In this document: positions 1-9,758 of the stretch, one piece after another
Layout: each line of letters starts with the position of its first letter
Numbering within the stretch: the stretch's first letter is position 1
Assembly: GCF_030811455.1 (NCBI RefSeq)
Contig: NZ_JAUSQU010000001.1
Location: 248,001 to 312,000, forward strand
Direction of reading: 5' to 3'
Length of the DNA: 64,000 bases
Origin: Streptosporangium lutulentum
GTDB taxonomy: Bacteria > Actinomycetota > Actinomycetes > Streptosporangiales > Streptosporangiaceae
Made by a program: the position numbers and the translations under genes
Notes under the pieces: model-generated
The model's input: only the letters and a program-made list of their open reading frames with translations
What the model was told of the DNA's origin: nothing
Database searches by the model: none

Positions 1-1
1 C

Positions 2-352
2 ACCTCAGGCGCGAACCACGCGCCCGACACCTCGGTGAGCCCCCTGGTGCAGGCGCTGTACGACAACAACGCCGACGTGATCGTCACGGGCCACAACCAC
101 CAGTACGAGCGGTTCGCCCCGATGAATCCCAGCGGGCAGCTCGACAACACGCGTGGCATCCGGCACTTCGTCATCGGAACGGGAGGGGCCGGTCTCTACA
201 GCTTCGGCACGATTCTGCCCAACAGCCAGGTGCGTAACAACGACACCTTCGGCGTCGTGAAGTTCACCCTTCACGCAGGCGGCTACACCTGGCAGTTCGT
301 GCCCCAGGCGGGCAAGACCTTCACCGACGGCGGCACCACCGCCTGTCACTGA
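2..352 (+). CDS. Secreted metallophosphoesterase (purple acid phosphatase-like), 3' end only
   Basis: The reading frame enters from the left edge, so only the last 116 residues are present. They contain GHNHQYERF, the C-terminal metal-ligand motif (GHxHxYER) of purple-acid-phosphatase-like calcineurin phosphoesterases, followed by the usual glycine-rich IGTGGAGLY strand-turn and a VKFTLHAGGYTWQFVP strand near the C-terminus. Family members hydrolyse phosphomonoesters outside the cell using a two-metal centre; the N-terminal ligands and any signal peptide lie outside the window, so export is inferred. It ends at TGA 350-352, about 90 bases before the next gene on the same strand. Confidence 0.85.
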   Translation, partial: TSGANHAPDTSVSPLVQALYDNNADVIVTGHNHQYERFAPMNPSGQLDNTRGIRHFVIGTGGAGLYSFGTILPNSQVRNNDTFGVVKFTLHAGGYTWQFVPQAGKTFTDGGTTACH

Positions 353-444
353 TCGACGATCCGTCTGTCACACGGCGCCGCACCCGGCGTGCACCGCACG
401 CCGGGCGCGGCATCCCTCTCACCTACGGGAAGGTGTGCACGCTC

Positions 445-1716
445 GTGTATCTGTCCACGATCAGCCGTCCGAAGCCGGCCGCCGGTCCAGGCGAGACCGG
501 CCGGCGCCGGCGGGGGGCGGTCAGCGCCAACGTCTTCGCGCTCGGCACCGTCAGCATGGTCACCGACATCTCCTCCGAGATGGTCACCGCGATCCTGCCG
601 CTGTATCTCATCATCGGTCTCCAGCTCAGCCCCGCCGCCTACGGCGCCGTCGACGGCGCCTACACGGGGGCCACGGTGCTGCTGGGGCTGGTCGGCGGCT
701 ACCTGGCCGACCGGGTGCGCCGGCGCAAGGCCGTGGCCGGCGTCGGTTACGGGCTCTCCGCGGTCGCCAAGCTCGGCTTCCTCGCGGCGGGCGGATCGGT
801 CGCCGCGATCGGCCTGGCCGTCACCGCGGACCGCGCGGGCAAGGGACTGCGCAGCGCCCCTCGCGACGCGCTGATCACGTTGTCCACCCCGCCGGCCCAG
901 TTGGGCAGGGCTTTCGGAGTGCATCGGACGATGGACGGCGTGGGCGCCTTCATCGGCCCGCTGGTCGCGCTGGCCGTTCTCGCGGTGGCCGGTCAGCAGT
1001 ACGACGCGGTGTTCGTCACCAGCTTCTGCGTCGCGGCGTTCGGGGTGCTGATCCTGGTGCTGTTCGTCCGGGACCACCGCGGGCCGGTGCCTCAGGCGGG
1101 ATCGCTCTCGCCGCGCCAGGCCGCGGGCCTGCTGCGCATCGCGGGCGTGAGGAGGGCCATGATCGCCGCCGCCCTGCTCGGGCTGGCCACCATCGGTGAC
1201 GGCTTCGTGTATCTCCTGCTGCGGCACCGGGAGAACATGGCCGACGTCTGGTTCCCGCTGCTGGCCGTGGGCACGAGCCTGTCGTATCTCCTGCTCGCCA
1301 CTCCGATGGGAGCGCTGGCCGATCGCGTCGGACGGCTTCCGGTGACGCTCGGCGGTTACGGCGCGTTGATCCTGGTCTATCTGATGCTCCTCGGCCCGGT
1401 CGGCGGATGGCCGCTCGTCGTCGCCGTGCTCGTGCTCTATGGCATCTTCTACGCCGCGACCAACGGGGTGCTGATGGCACTGGCCGCGCCGCTCATGCCC
1501 GAACGCCTGCGCACGACCGGCCTCGCGCTGGTGCAGACCTGCCAGGCGGTGGCCTACGTCGGCTCCTCCGTCTTCTTCGGCGCCGCGTGGCAGTTCTGGG
1601 GTCCCACCGCCGCGTGCGTGTTCGCCGTACTCGCCGGGGGCGTCGCGATCGTCGCGACGGCGATCCTCCTGTTCGGAATCAACCGGCCGACCGCCACCGT
1701 GGAGGCGACGTCATGA
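445..1716 (+). CDS. MFS transporter
   Basis: About 423 residues of mostly hydrophobic sequence forming around twelve membrane segments, with the major-facilitator loop motif (GGYLADRVRRRK between helices 2 and 3, and a second half copy GALADRVGRLP). An SxxSSEMV motif near the N-terminus resembles a branch of poorly characterised bacterial MFS exporters; the substrate cannot be read from sequence. A GGGAAGG ribosome site at 427-433 fits the GTG at 445 better than the in-frame GTG at 433, which it overlaps. The stop overlaps the start of the next gene by four bases (ATGA), so the two are translationally coupled. Confidence 0.85.
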   Translation: MYLSTISRPKPAAGPGETGRRRRGAVSANVFALGTVSMVTDISSEMVTAILPLYLIIGLQLSPAAYGAVDGAYTGATVLLGLVGGYLADRVRRRKAVAGVGYGLSAVAKLGFLAAGGSVAAIGLAVTADRAGKGLRSAPRDALITLSTPPAQLGRAFGVHRTMDGVGAFIGPLVALAVLAVAGQQYDAVFVTSFCVAAFGVLILVLFVRDHRGPVPQAGSLSPRQAAGLLRIAGVRRAMIAAALLGLATIGDGFVYLLLRHRENMADVWFPLLAVGTSLSYLLLATPMGALADRVGRLPVTLGGYGALILVYLMLLGPVGGWPLVVAVLVLYGIFYAATNGVLMALAAPLMPERLRTTGLALVQTCQAVAYVGSSVFFGAAWQFWGPTAACVFAVLAGGVAIVATAILLFGINRPTATVEATS

Positions 1717-2726
1717 GCGGACCGAGTGGACTGAGCCTGCGCGCGCGGGGCGTGATCGCCGGTTCCGCGGCCGCCCTGCTGGCCGTCGTGGCCGTCGGCT
1801 ACGCCGTCAGCGCCCGTCCCGGCCCGTCCGCCCCCACCGGATCGAGCGTGGTGGCGGACGCCACGGCGCGCGACGGCGGCCCCCGGATCCAGGTGCTCAG
1901 CAACGGTGTGCTGTCCTCCGTCTCCCTCCAGGACCCGGGTGGCCCGCGAAACCTCACCTCTCAGCGGTGCGACCGCGCTTTTGCGGCCGGGGACACCATC
2001 GGCTGCCTGCGCCCGGTGAATCCGCTCGGCGCCACCCGGCTCGTCGTCCTCGATCGAGCTCTCCGGGAACGGCGGTCGATCCCGCTGACCGGTTTTCCCA
2101 ATCGCCTCCGGGTGTCCGCCAGCGGCCGGATGGTCGCCTGGACGCTGTTCATCGACGGGCACTCCTACTCCTCCTCCGGGGGCGGGTTCTCCACGCGCGC
2201 CGGAATTCTCGACACCCGCACCGGCACGCTGACCGAGTCGGTGGAGGGGTTCGCGGCCACGGTCAACGGCCGGCCGTACCAGGCGGCGGACATGAACGTG
2301 TGGGGGGTCACCTTCGCCGACGACGACAACCGGTTCTACGCCACGATGTCCTCCGGCGGGCATCGCTACCTCATCGAGGGCGACTTCGCCGCCAGGACGT
2401 TCAAGACCGTGACGGACGGGGTCGAGTGTCCCTCCCTCTCCCCGGACGGCACCCGCATCGCGTTCAAGGCCGCCGTCGGCGGGGACCCCGCCCGGGGCTG
2501 GCGGTTGTCCGTACTGGACCTGGCCACCAGGGCGACGGTCGCCCTGGCCGAGAGCCGCAGTGTCGACGACCAGGCGATCTGGCTGAACGAGCACACCGTC
2601 GCCTACGGCCTGCAGCGCAGCGACGGCACCAACGACGTGTGGGCCGTCCCCGCGGACGGAACCGGCGGCCCCCGGCGGCTCGTCTCCGGGGCCAACTCCC
2701 CGTCGGTGGACGATCCCGGTCTCTGA
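1713..2726 (+). CDS. Membrane-anchored TolB/PD40-like beta-propeller protein
   Basis: 337 residues. An N-terminal hydrophobic segment (about residues 14-35) after two arginines predicts a signal anchor or signal peptide; no lipobox cysteine is present. The rest has spaced strand repeats ending in PD40-type signatures such as SLSPDGTRIAFKA (about residues 240-255), typical of TolB or WD40-like propellers, so an extracytoplasmic binding role is likely. GGAGG at 1701-1704 precedes the ATG, which overlaps the transporter stop. Function is unknown; coupling to the transporter suggests they act together. A long GC-rich hairpin follows directly. Confidence 0.75.
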   Translation: MSGPSGLSLRARGVIAGSAAALLAVVAVGYAVSARPGPSAPTGSSVVADATARDGGPRIQVLSNGVLSSVSLQDPGGPRNLTSQRCDRAFAAGDTIGCLRPVNPLGATRLVVLDRALRERRSIPLTGFPNRLRVSASGRMVAWTLFIDGHSYSSSGGGFSTRAGILDTRTGTLTESVEGFAATVNGRPYQAADMNVWGVTFADDDNRFYATMSSGGHRYLIEGDFAARTFKTVTDGVECPSLSPDGTRIAFKAAVGGDPARGWRLSVLDLATRATVALAESRSVDDQAIWLNEHTVAYGLQRSDGTNDVWAVPADGTGGPRRLVSGANSPSVDDPGL

Positions 2727-2732
2727 CCGCGT

Positions 2733-2777
2733 GAGGACGGGGGCGACGCGAGACGGCTCGTCGCCCCCGACGTCCTC
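2733..2777 (+). terminator. Hairpin terminator after the MFS/propeller pair
   Basis: A 16-base arm at 2733-2748 pairs with 2759-2777 with one three-base bulge, starting seven bases after the stop codon. It lacks a U tract, as is usual in high-GC actinomycetes. Confidence 0.6.
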
Positions 2778-2981
2778 GCGTGGCGAGGCCCTCGGCAAGG
2801 GGGCCGGCCAGGACGATCGGGCGTCCTCCGGCCAGGACGACGCCCCGCTTCGGAGAACCCCGCGGGTGGACGAGCCGTGGCGCCCTCTGTCCGCCGGTCA
2901 CCGGCCAGGCCGCGGAAGGGGTCGCGGCGGCACTATACATCCAACCAAGCGATTGTTAGTCTCCGGCCATGTCGTCCATGA

Positions 2982-4859
<1,878 letters not shown>

Positions 4860-4969
4860 CGTGCTCCCCACCCTGAAAGGACTCTGTCGGCCGACTCGAG
4901 TCGTGGTCGCTGTTGACGTGGCGCGATGGAGGAAGCCTCTCGCAGACAGTGCGTGAGGAAGGTTCTGCC

Positions 4970-5040
4970 GTGTCTTTGCGTCCCCGTCCCGTTGGTGAGG
5001 TGCCGGAATCGACGGTCCGGGTGGCGTGGGCGGCGTGTTC
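4970..5040 (+). pseudogene. IS1182-like transposase, N-terminal remnant
   Basis: From GTG 4970, preceded by GAGGAAGG, the translation begins VSLRPRPVGEVPESTVRVAW, which resembles the conserved start of IS1182-family transposases (S-L-R-P-x-P-x-x-V-P-E-x-T-x-R-V-A-x-A-A). Similarity stops after about 24 residues at a junction with sequence that reads as another transposase on the opposite strand. The family call rests on recall of the N-terminal signature only. Confidence 0.5.
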
Positions 5041-5103
5041 CAACACGATCAGCGGCGATAACCCTGAGAGCACCACCTTCACGAGTTCACCGACATCAAG
5101 CAT
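5040..5103 (-). pseudogene. ISL3-like transposase, N-terminal remnant
   Basis: On the minus strand from ATG 5103 the translation contains VVLSGLSPLIVLEHA, close to the opening strand of ISL3-family transposases (VxFSGLSxLVIEDV). Only about 21 residues remain before the frame enters the IS1182-like fragment. Head-to-head fusion of two transposase starts indicates nested insertion or deletion. Confidence 0.4.
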
Positions 5104-5398
5104 GACTCAGCGTGATGCGATGAGATGTACCGTCACCACCGAATCTGCGACAGAGCCGTTTTTTCTACAGTCCCGATCGCGAAATCTGTTCCTGATCCAA
5201 TTTTCATATGTCGCTGAAACGCGCACGTGTGGGTGATCCGCCGGATTCTGTAGAGACTCCCGAGACCGCTGAGTCCTCTCCCGCTGTCAACGACGCCCGT
5301 ATTCATTGGAGTGCCATTGACACCGACAGGGCAGGCGGATATCTCTCCATAGAGGGGAACCGAAGGCGACCTGGCCGAAGTCGGAATCCTGAATCACT

Positions 5399-5472
5399 GG
5401 CCGTAACAGGGAGACGGTCACTCACGTTGGATTATCGGCCGTAATGGGGGACGGTCGCTCACATCTTGGATT
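5399..5472. repeat. Imperfect 38-base tandem direct repeat
   Basis: GGCCGTAACAGGGAGACGG and GGCCGTAATGGGGGACGG start 38 bases apart (5399 and 5437), and each continues with a similar TCxCTCAC..TTGGATT tail. The pair lies just upstream of the beta-helical repeat gene, so it could be a regulator-binding pair or IS debris. Confidence 0.5.
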
Positions 5473-5513
5473 CGAGCGGCTGCCCGCGTATGCCAATTCG
5501 AGAGGAGAGCACA

Positions 5514-6353
5514 ATGCCTACCTTCGAAAATGATCCGGTGGTCAGCAAGGAAAATGGCACTGCGGTGTGGGGCCAAAGCAGTTCGTGGATGGGTGTCGTC
5601 GGCACGAGCAAGAGCACGGACGGCGGCCATGGAGTCATGGGCGACGCAATCGGTACCGGCGTCGTGGGGGTCAGTCAAACGTGGCTGGGAGTGTACGGCG
5701 AGACTCACGCCCCGGCCAGTTCTGGCGCGGCTGCTGTCATGGGCGACGGCAAGGGCGGCGGTGACGGCGTCAAGGGGGTCGCACGAGCGCCGGGCAAGGC
5801 CGCGGTCTGTGGCTTCCAGCTTGGAAACAATGGGCCCGGGGTCTTCGGCCGAGGCGTACCTGCCGGACACTTCGAGGGCAACGTGGTGGTCACCGGCGAC
5901 CTCGTGCTGGCCGGCGCGGACGTAGCCGAGCAGTTTGACGTCACCAGGCAGGAGGGCGGTGGCGCTGGCGTCGGCCCCGGCAGTGTCGTTGTCCTTGATG
6001 AGGAAGGTGCCCTCGCACCGTGCACGGGCCCCTACGACACCCGTGTGGTTGGCGTGGTCTCCGGTGCGGGCGACCGTAAGCCGGCGCTCATCCTCGACCG
6101 CGGCCCACATGGGCACGAGCCCGAAGCGGAGGCTGGGCGGTGTGCGCTCGCAGTCGTGGGCAAGGTCTGGTGCCAGAGCGACGCCTCTCTGCACCCCATC
6201 CGGGTCGGTGACCTGTTGACCACGTCGTCGACACCAGGACACGCCATGGCCGCGGTGGACCGCAACGCTTCGTTTGGTGCCGTGCTCGGGAAGGCATTGT
6301 CACCGCTGGCCTTAGGCACCGGCCTGGTCCTCGTCCTCGTCGGCTTGGGATGA
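5514..6353 (+). CDS. Beta-helical repeat protein with C-terminal GDLLTTS domain
   Basis: 279 residues. The first half is built of short glycine-rich repeats of the type GVxGxSxxWxGVYGE, expected to form a beta helix like phage fibre or surface-appendage shafts. The second half has a conserved-looking C-terminal module containing GKVWCQSD, IRVGDLLTTSSTPGHAM and FGAVLGKAL, seen in many uncharacterised bacterial proteins with such repeats. There is no signal peptide. AGAGGAGAG at 5501-5509 sets the ATG. The protease gene starts three bases after the stop, so they are co-transcribed. GC content is lower than in flanking core genes. Function unknown. Confidence 0.8.
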   Translation: MPTFENDPVVSKENGTAVWGQSSSWMGVVGTSKSTDGGHGVMGDAIGTGVVGVSQTWLGVYGETHAPASSGAAAVMGDGKGGGDGVKGVARAPGKAAVCGFQLGNNGPGVFGRGVPAGHFEGNVVVTGDLVLAGADVAEQFDVTRQEGGGAGVGPGSVVVLDEEGALAPCTGPYDTRVVGVVSGAGDRKPALILDRGPHGHEPEAEAGRCALAVVGKVWCQSDASLHPIRVGDLLTTSSTPGHAMAAVDRNASFGAVLGKALSPLALGTGLVLVLVGLG

Positions 6354-6356
6354 TCC

Positions 6357-7034
6357 ATGCCGAACTTGTCTGATTCCTGCCGGGTCGATCGCCTGCCGGT
6401 CAGTGTCCGCAAGCTTGCCAGGGACGCCGGCATGAGCTTTCCGCTATCGCTGCGGGCGTTTCTTCGCGATGCGCCTTGTCCGCACACCGAATGCGTAACA
6501 CTTCACCTGAAGTCTCTTTCGGAACCAAATGTTCCCGTCCGAACAATGCTCGTCTCAATGCGTACTGTTTACAATACCGCCAACGTCGGCGTGCGAGTCG
6601 GCAGTCGAGAAGACCTGGGCGGCAACGCATTCGCAATGCTGCGCGACCTGGACACGGGCACCTGCATAATGGGTGGCACTCCTACCGCTGAGCAGACCAC
6701 GTTGTTCGCCAACCGCAACAATGTTGGCATCAACGATATCGTGATCTACTTTGTTCGTACCACGAACCCAGGGTCGAACGGCTGCGCCAACCATCCGACC
6801 GGCCGACCGGGTGCAGTCGTAACGCGGGGAGCAACACAATGGACGTTAGCCCATGAGATCGGGCACGTCCTTGGGCTTCGGCACGTCGATGATCCGCCGC
6901 CTCCAAATCCGGGTGCTCCCTCTCCTTTACTGGATCGGCTGATGACTGGGCGCGGGACCGCCTCCATCACAAATCCACCGCCTGATCTCATCAACACGGA
7001 GGTCACAACCATGCGCTCATCACCACTCACTTGA
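6357..7034 (+). CDS. Metzincin-type zinc metalloprotease
   Basis: 225 residues. The extended zinc motif HEIGHVLGLRH (H166, E167, H170, H176) followed by DD, and a methionine turn at about M196 (DRLMTGRG), identify a matrixin-like metzincin. No signal peptide or membrane segment is visible and there is no recognisable cysteine-switch propeptide, so it may act in the cytoplasm or be released by an unconventional route. Several cysteines (41, 46, 103, 143) could form disulfides. It sits three bases after the beta-helical repeat gene and ten before the HEAT-repeat gene. Codon use is less GC-rich than in neighbours outside the island. Substrate unknown; the other two products of the unit are obvious candidates for target or inhibitor. 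Confidence 0.85.
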   Translation: MPNLSDSCRVDRLPVSVRKLARDAGMSFPLSLRAFLRDAPCPHTECVTLHLKSLSEPNVPVRTMLVSMRTVYNTANVGVRVGSREDLGGNAFAMLRDLDTGTCIMGGTPTAEQTTLFANRNNVGINDIVIYFVRTTNPGSNGCANHPTGRPGAVVTRGATQWTLAHEIGHVLGLRHVDDPPPPNPGAPSPLLDRLMTGRGTASITNPPPDLINTEVTTMRSSPLT

Positions 7035-7044
7035 AGGTGACGCC

Positions 7045-7500
7045 ATGTCAGTTAACAGAGAAGACGTCCTCAGCGCGCTGCGGCCGGACGAACCCAACTA
7101 TCCCGACGCGGCACAGCACTTGGGAGCAGAGGCGGCGCCGATCCTGGCAGAGCTTGTCCAGGCCGACGATGTGGAACTCGCCGCCAAGGCGGCATCGTTG
7201 GCGGGGTTCCTCAGCTCGGAATCGGCACGGGCGGCGCTGGAGCGGGCTGCCATCCACCAAGATCCAGTGGTCCGAGTTGCAGCAGCGGCATCGCTTCAGC
7301 GCCACCCAAAGCTAGCGGGCGAACTGATAGGCCGGCTGCTGACCGATCCTGACCTTGGTGTTCGAAAATGGACATTAAGGTCGCTCCAGGCGGTTAAGCC
7401 ACACGGCCTGAGAGGTCAAGTAGAGGCGCTCGCGTCCACCGAACAGGTGCCCGCGCTCCGGGAGCTCGCCCACCGGATCGCCGAACAACTCCCTTCATGA
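7045..7500 (+). CDS. HEAT-repeat protein
   Basis: 151 residues, almost all alpha-helical. Three to four HEAT-type helical pairs are visible, for example EAAPILAELVQADDVELAAKAA, DPVVRVAAAASLQRHP and DPDLGVRKWTLRSLQAVKP, so it should be a small solenoid that binds a partner protein. GAAGGTGAC precedes the ATG, ten bases after the protease stop, completing a three-gene unit. Serving as partner or inhibitor of the protease is a reasonable guess but is not shown by sequence. Confidence 0.8.
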   Translation: MSVNREDVLSALRPDEPNYPDAAQHLGAEAAPILAELVQADDVELAAKAASLAGFLSSESARAALERAAIHQDPVVRVAAAASLQRHPKLAGELIGRLLTDPDLGVRKWTLRSLQAVKPHGLRGQVEALASTEQVPALRELAHRIAEQLPS

Positions 7501-7777
7501 AGCCTCGGGAAATCCCTGCCGCAGATGAGGGATGATGTGCCGGCAAGTGCTCAGCGACGTATCGAGACGAGGGAAGGCGGACTTCGTACATGGTCCGGCC
7601 AGCCGGAGTCTTCGGACGATGTTGAGGCAGAACAACGGGAAAAAGGCGAAGCTGAGTATTTCTTGGAACGATGGGTGGCGAGGATCCGTGGCCACCACCC
7701 ATTGGAGGCGAGTCGGCCGCCGCCCGAACGCGGCACTCGGACGTCGTCCAGCATTGCGATGAACGGCAGTCATCGCG

Positions 7778-8413
7778 CTATCGCTGACAGAACCCGAAGG
7801 TCGCAACGTAGGTGGCGTTCGGCCTGGCCGTGTGAGTTGGGTTTGCCGACCCGGGGCGAACCCCTACCCCGAAATCCCTGAATGCCGGATTCAGGATGAT
7901 GGGTCGATGAGTATTGCTTCCCATCCACTCGGTGACGGCCCTCCTCGGGGTATTCGCGCCGCTGCCCGCGCCGGCGAAGGCGATCTCCGCATACCTCCGC
8001 GACGTATAGGAGGGGCAGTAGCCCTCGGCGTTGATGCGAATGGTGGGTGTTGAACGGGTCGCCGGATTGATGTGCTTGTCTGCCCCACCCGTCCACCACT
8101 TCTGAGCCACGCTGGCTACCGTGTGCCTGGCCGCCGCCCTCGCCAGGGGATCGGAAAGCGAGAGTGCCGGCAGTCCGGCCTTTGCTCGCTCGGCGTTGAT
8201 GAGGCACGCTGTCGCCCGAGCAACCACGAGGTTTTCGAGGAAGTAGTGCTGGTGTGGGCTGAAGGGACCTCGGTCGTAGTCGGCCAGCGAAAGGTTGCAG
8301 TTCGGCGGGGCGGCGGCGGCCGGCGAAGCATCGACCTGGATGAGCGTGGCCGACAGCACGCTCACCGATGTGAAGGCCACTGCGGCCCGTGCCCGAGATC
8401 CACGACTTCTCAT
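7778..8413 (-). CDS. Secreted CAP-domain (SCP/PR-1-like) protein
   Basis: 211 residues. An N-terminal signal peptide (Arg-rich start, hydrophobic core, Ala-rich cleavage region near residue 38) is followed by a CAP domain: helix ACLINAERAKAGLPALSLSD, then RHTVASVAQK, and near the end a strand with YVATFGFCQR. Two cysteine pairs are plausible. Most CAP proteins have GHS and EN motifs; this one has looser versions, so catalytic or lipid-binding activity is uncertain. A GGGGGAGAACGC ribosome site precedes the ATG. It is convergent with the three-gene unit across about 280 bases holding no supported gene. Confidence 0.85.
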   Translation of the reverse strand: MRSRGSRARAAVAFTSVSVLSATLIQVDASPAAAAPPNCNLSLADYDRGPFSPHQHYFLENLVVARATACLINAERAKAGLPALSLSDPLARAAARHTVASVAQKWWTGGADKHINPATRSTPTIRINAEGYCPSYTSRRYAEIAFAGAGSGANTPRRAVTEWMGSNTHRPIILNPAFRDFGVGVRPGSANPTHTARPNATYVATFGFCQR

Positions 8414-8800
8414 TGCGTTCTCCCCCGAACTGGTTGATCAGATGTCAGGGGATGCCTGACCGTACTGACCGCTTCGCCCGCGCAAGGCAAGCACCATTGG
8501 CCCGCACAGCCGTCACATTCATGCTGACAGTGCCTGAGTGGACCTTCGCGTGATCCTGTTTCTGCAGGTTAAGCGGTAAGTGACTACGGAATGGGGTTTC
8601 GCTGCGGCGTGTCGTATGCAACCCTCACCTGCGGGTTTTGGCCAAGGTGTCCAGGCCCATTGCGATACGTGGCGGGATCCACCCCCAAAGGCCGGTGTGG
8701 GAGTGACGGGCCCGGCGCGACGCCAACTCTGAAATGTGCTCCACGTCCGCTCCTCACCGGGGGAGAGGAAGTGGAGCAGCGTGCCCCAGTCCCCCGCGCG
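8414..8800. other. Gene-free stretch upstream of the CAP gene
   Basis: Contains the promoter side of the CAP gene and sequence with no convincing reading frame. Parts may be further insertion-sequence debris, since a degenerate transposase begins at about 8800. Confidence 0.35.
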
Positions 8801-9085
8801 ACTGATCCCCCTGTCCCTGTACCGCCCCGCGCGTCCTGTTGCGCCTGCCCTTGCCTCCGCCACGCGGACCTCGAGCTCTGGGGGTGGAAGACCTCGCCCT
8901 GCGTCACCGCTATGCCCCGTGCTGATCGACGCCGAGATCCGCGAGCGCGTCGATGTTCTGCCCGGCCGCACCGCTGCTGTCCCGGAGGCCTGGCTTCGTG
9001 CCCATCCCAGGGTGCGGATCGTGTGCCGGGACGACCCGGGCGCCTGCACCGAAGCGATCGGCCGGCGGCGGGGAAGTCTTGGTCG
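8800..9085 (+). pseudogene. ISL3-like transposase, internal fragment with frameshifts
   Basis: In one frame the sequence reads VLLRLPLPPPRGP then ALGVEDLALRHRYAP; after a one-base shift it continues VLIDAEIRERVDVLPGRTA and EAWLRAHPRVRIVCRD. These are successive conserved blocks of ISL3-family transposases (LGVDDFALRRGHRY, VLIDAETRERVDVLPGRT, WLxxHPGVxVVCRDGxxxYxEAI), including one catalytic Asp region. At least one frameshift and missing ends make it a dead fragment. Orientation is opposite to the ISL3-like piece at 5040-5103. It marks the right edge of the accessory island. Confidence 0.75.
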
Positions 9086-9133
9086 TCTCCGATCGCCGTC
9101 GACGGGAGGAGAATTGTCGGAGTGCTCTGATAC

Positions 9134-9508
9134 ATGTGGGCCATGGGTGTGAGCGTTGGTGAGTTCCTGGAGATGCTGGGCAAGCTGCCCGAGGTCAAGC
9201 AGCACGACAGCGACGGCTGGGTCTCCCTGAAGGTGCACGGTAAGGGGTTCGGTTACCTCTGGGAGAAGACGGAGACCGTGGGGCTCAAGGCCACGATCGA
9301 AGAGCAGATCGCGATGGTGGCGGAGCGGCCGGAGGTGTTCGAGGTCCAGTTCACCGCGGGCCGGTTCGGCTGGGTCGTGGTGCACCTGGGGAAGATCGAC
9401 TCTGAGGAGCTGTTCGAGCTGGTCAACGAGGCCTGGTGCCTGACGGCTCCCAGACAACTGGTCGACGCGCACGAGGCCGGGTCCGGCAGGCCGCGCGTCG
9501 ACTTCTGA
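9134..9508 (+). CDS. MmcQ/YjbR-like protein
   Basis: 124 residues with the MmcQ/YjbR (CyaY-like fold) pattern: helix VGEFLEMLGKLPEV, strand SLKVHGKGFGYLWEK, helix EEQIAMVAERPEVFEV, strand RFGWVVVHLGKI and terminal helix EELFELVNEAWCLTAPRQL. Family members have a double-wing DNA-binding-like fold, but the cellular role is unclear. ATG codons at 9134 and 9143 and a GTG at 9149 are all possible starts; the nearest purine-rich site (GGGAGGAG, about 9103-9110) is distant, so the start is uncertain. Monocistronic; first intact gene right of the IS debris. Confidence 0.8.
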   Translation: MWAMGVSVGEFLEMLGKLPEVKQHDSDGWVSLKVHGKGFGYLWEKTETVGLKATIEEQIAMVAERPEVFEVQFTAGRFGWVVVHLGKIDSEELFELVNEAWCLTAPRQLVDAHEAGSGRPRVDF

Positions 9509-9758
9509 CGTCACCGCCTGATCGTCGTGGCGCGCGGACGTCGTCGCCGAAACGTTGAGGAGGTCGCACCCACGGCGTGATCCGATGTCAGGTGGGTGCG
9601 ACCCTCGGCGGGGCCCGACCGGGGGGCAGGCCCTGCCGCCGCCGGCGGACCCCGATCCGTATTTCCAGGTCAGAGGGATCTGGGCGACGGGCGGAAGAGA
9701 AGGTTCCAGTCGTCCCCCTCCAAGGTTGCTTTGAGGTAGCTTCGCTACGGTTCTTGCC

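Larger units (their letters stand above)
4860..5513. other. Decayed insertion-sequence region with no intact gene
   Basis: About 650 bases, visibly less GC-rich than the flanks. It contains two head-to-head transposase N-terminal fragments (4970-5040 plus strand, 5040-5103 minus strand) and an imperfect direct repeat at 5399-5472. No intact reading frame is convincing. It forms the left border of the accessory island. Confidence 0.5.

Noticed and set aside
7501..7777. Short frames between the HEAT-repeat and CAP genes
   Set aside because: No ribosome site, signature or composition supporting a gene on either strand.
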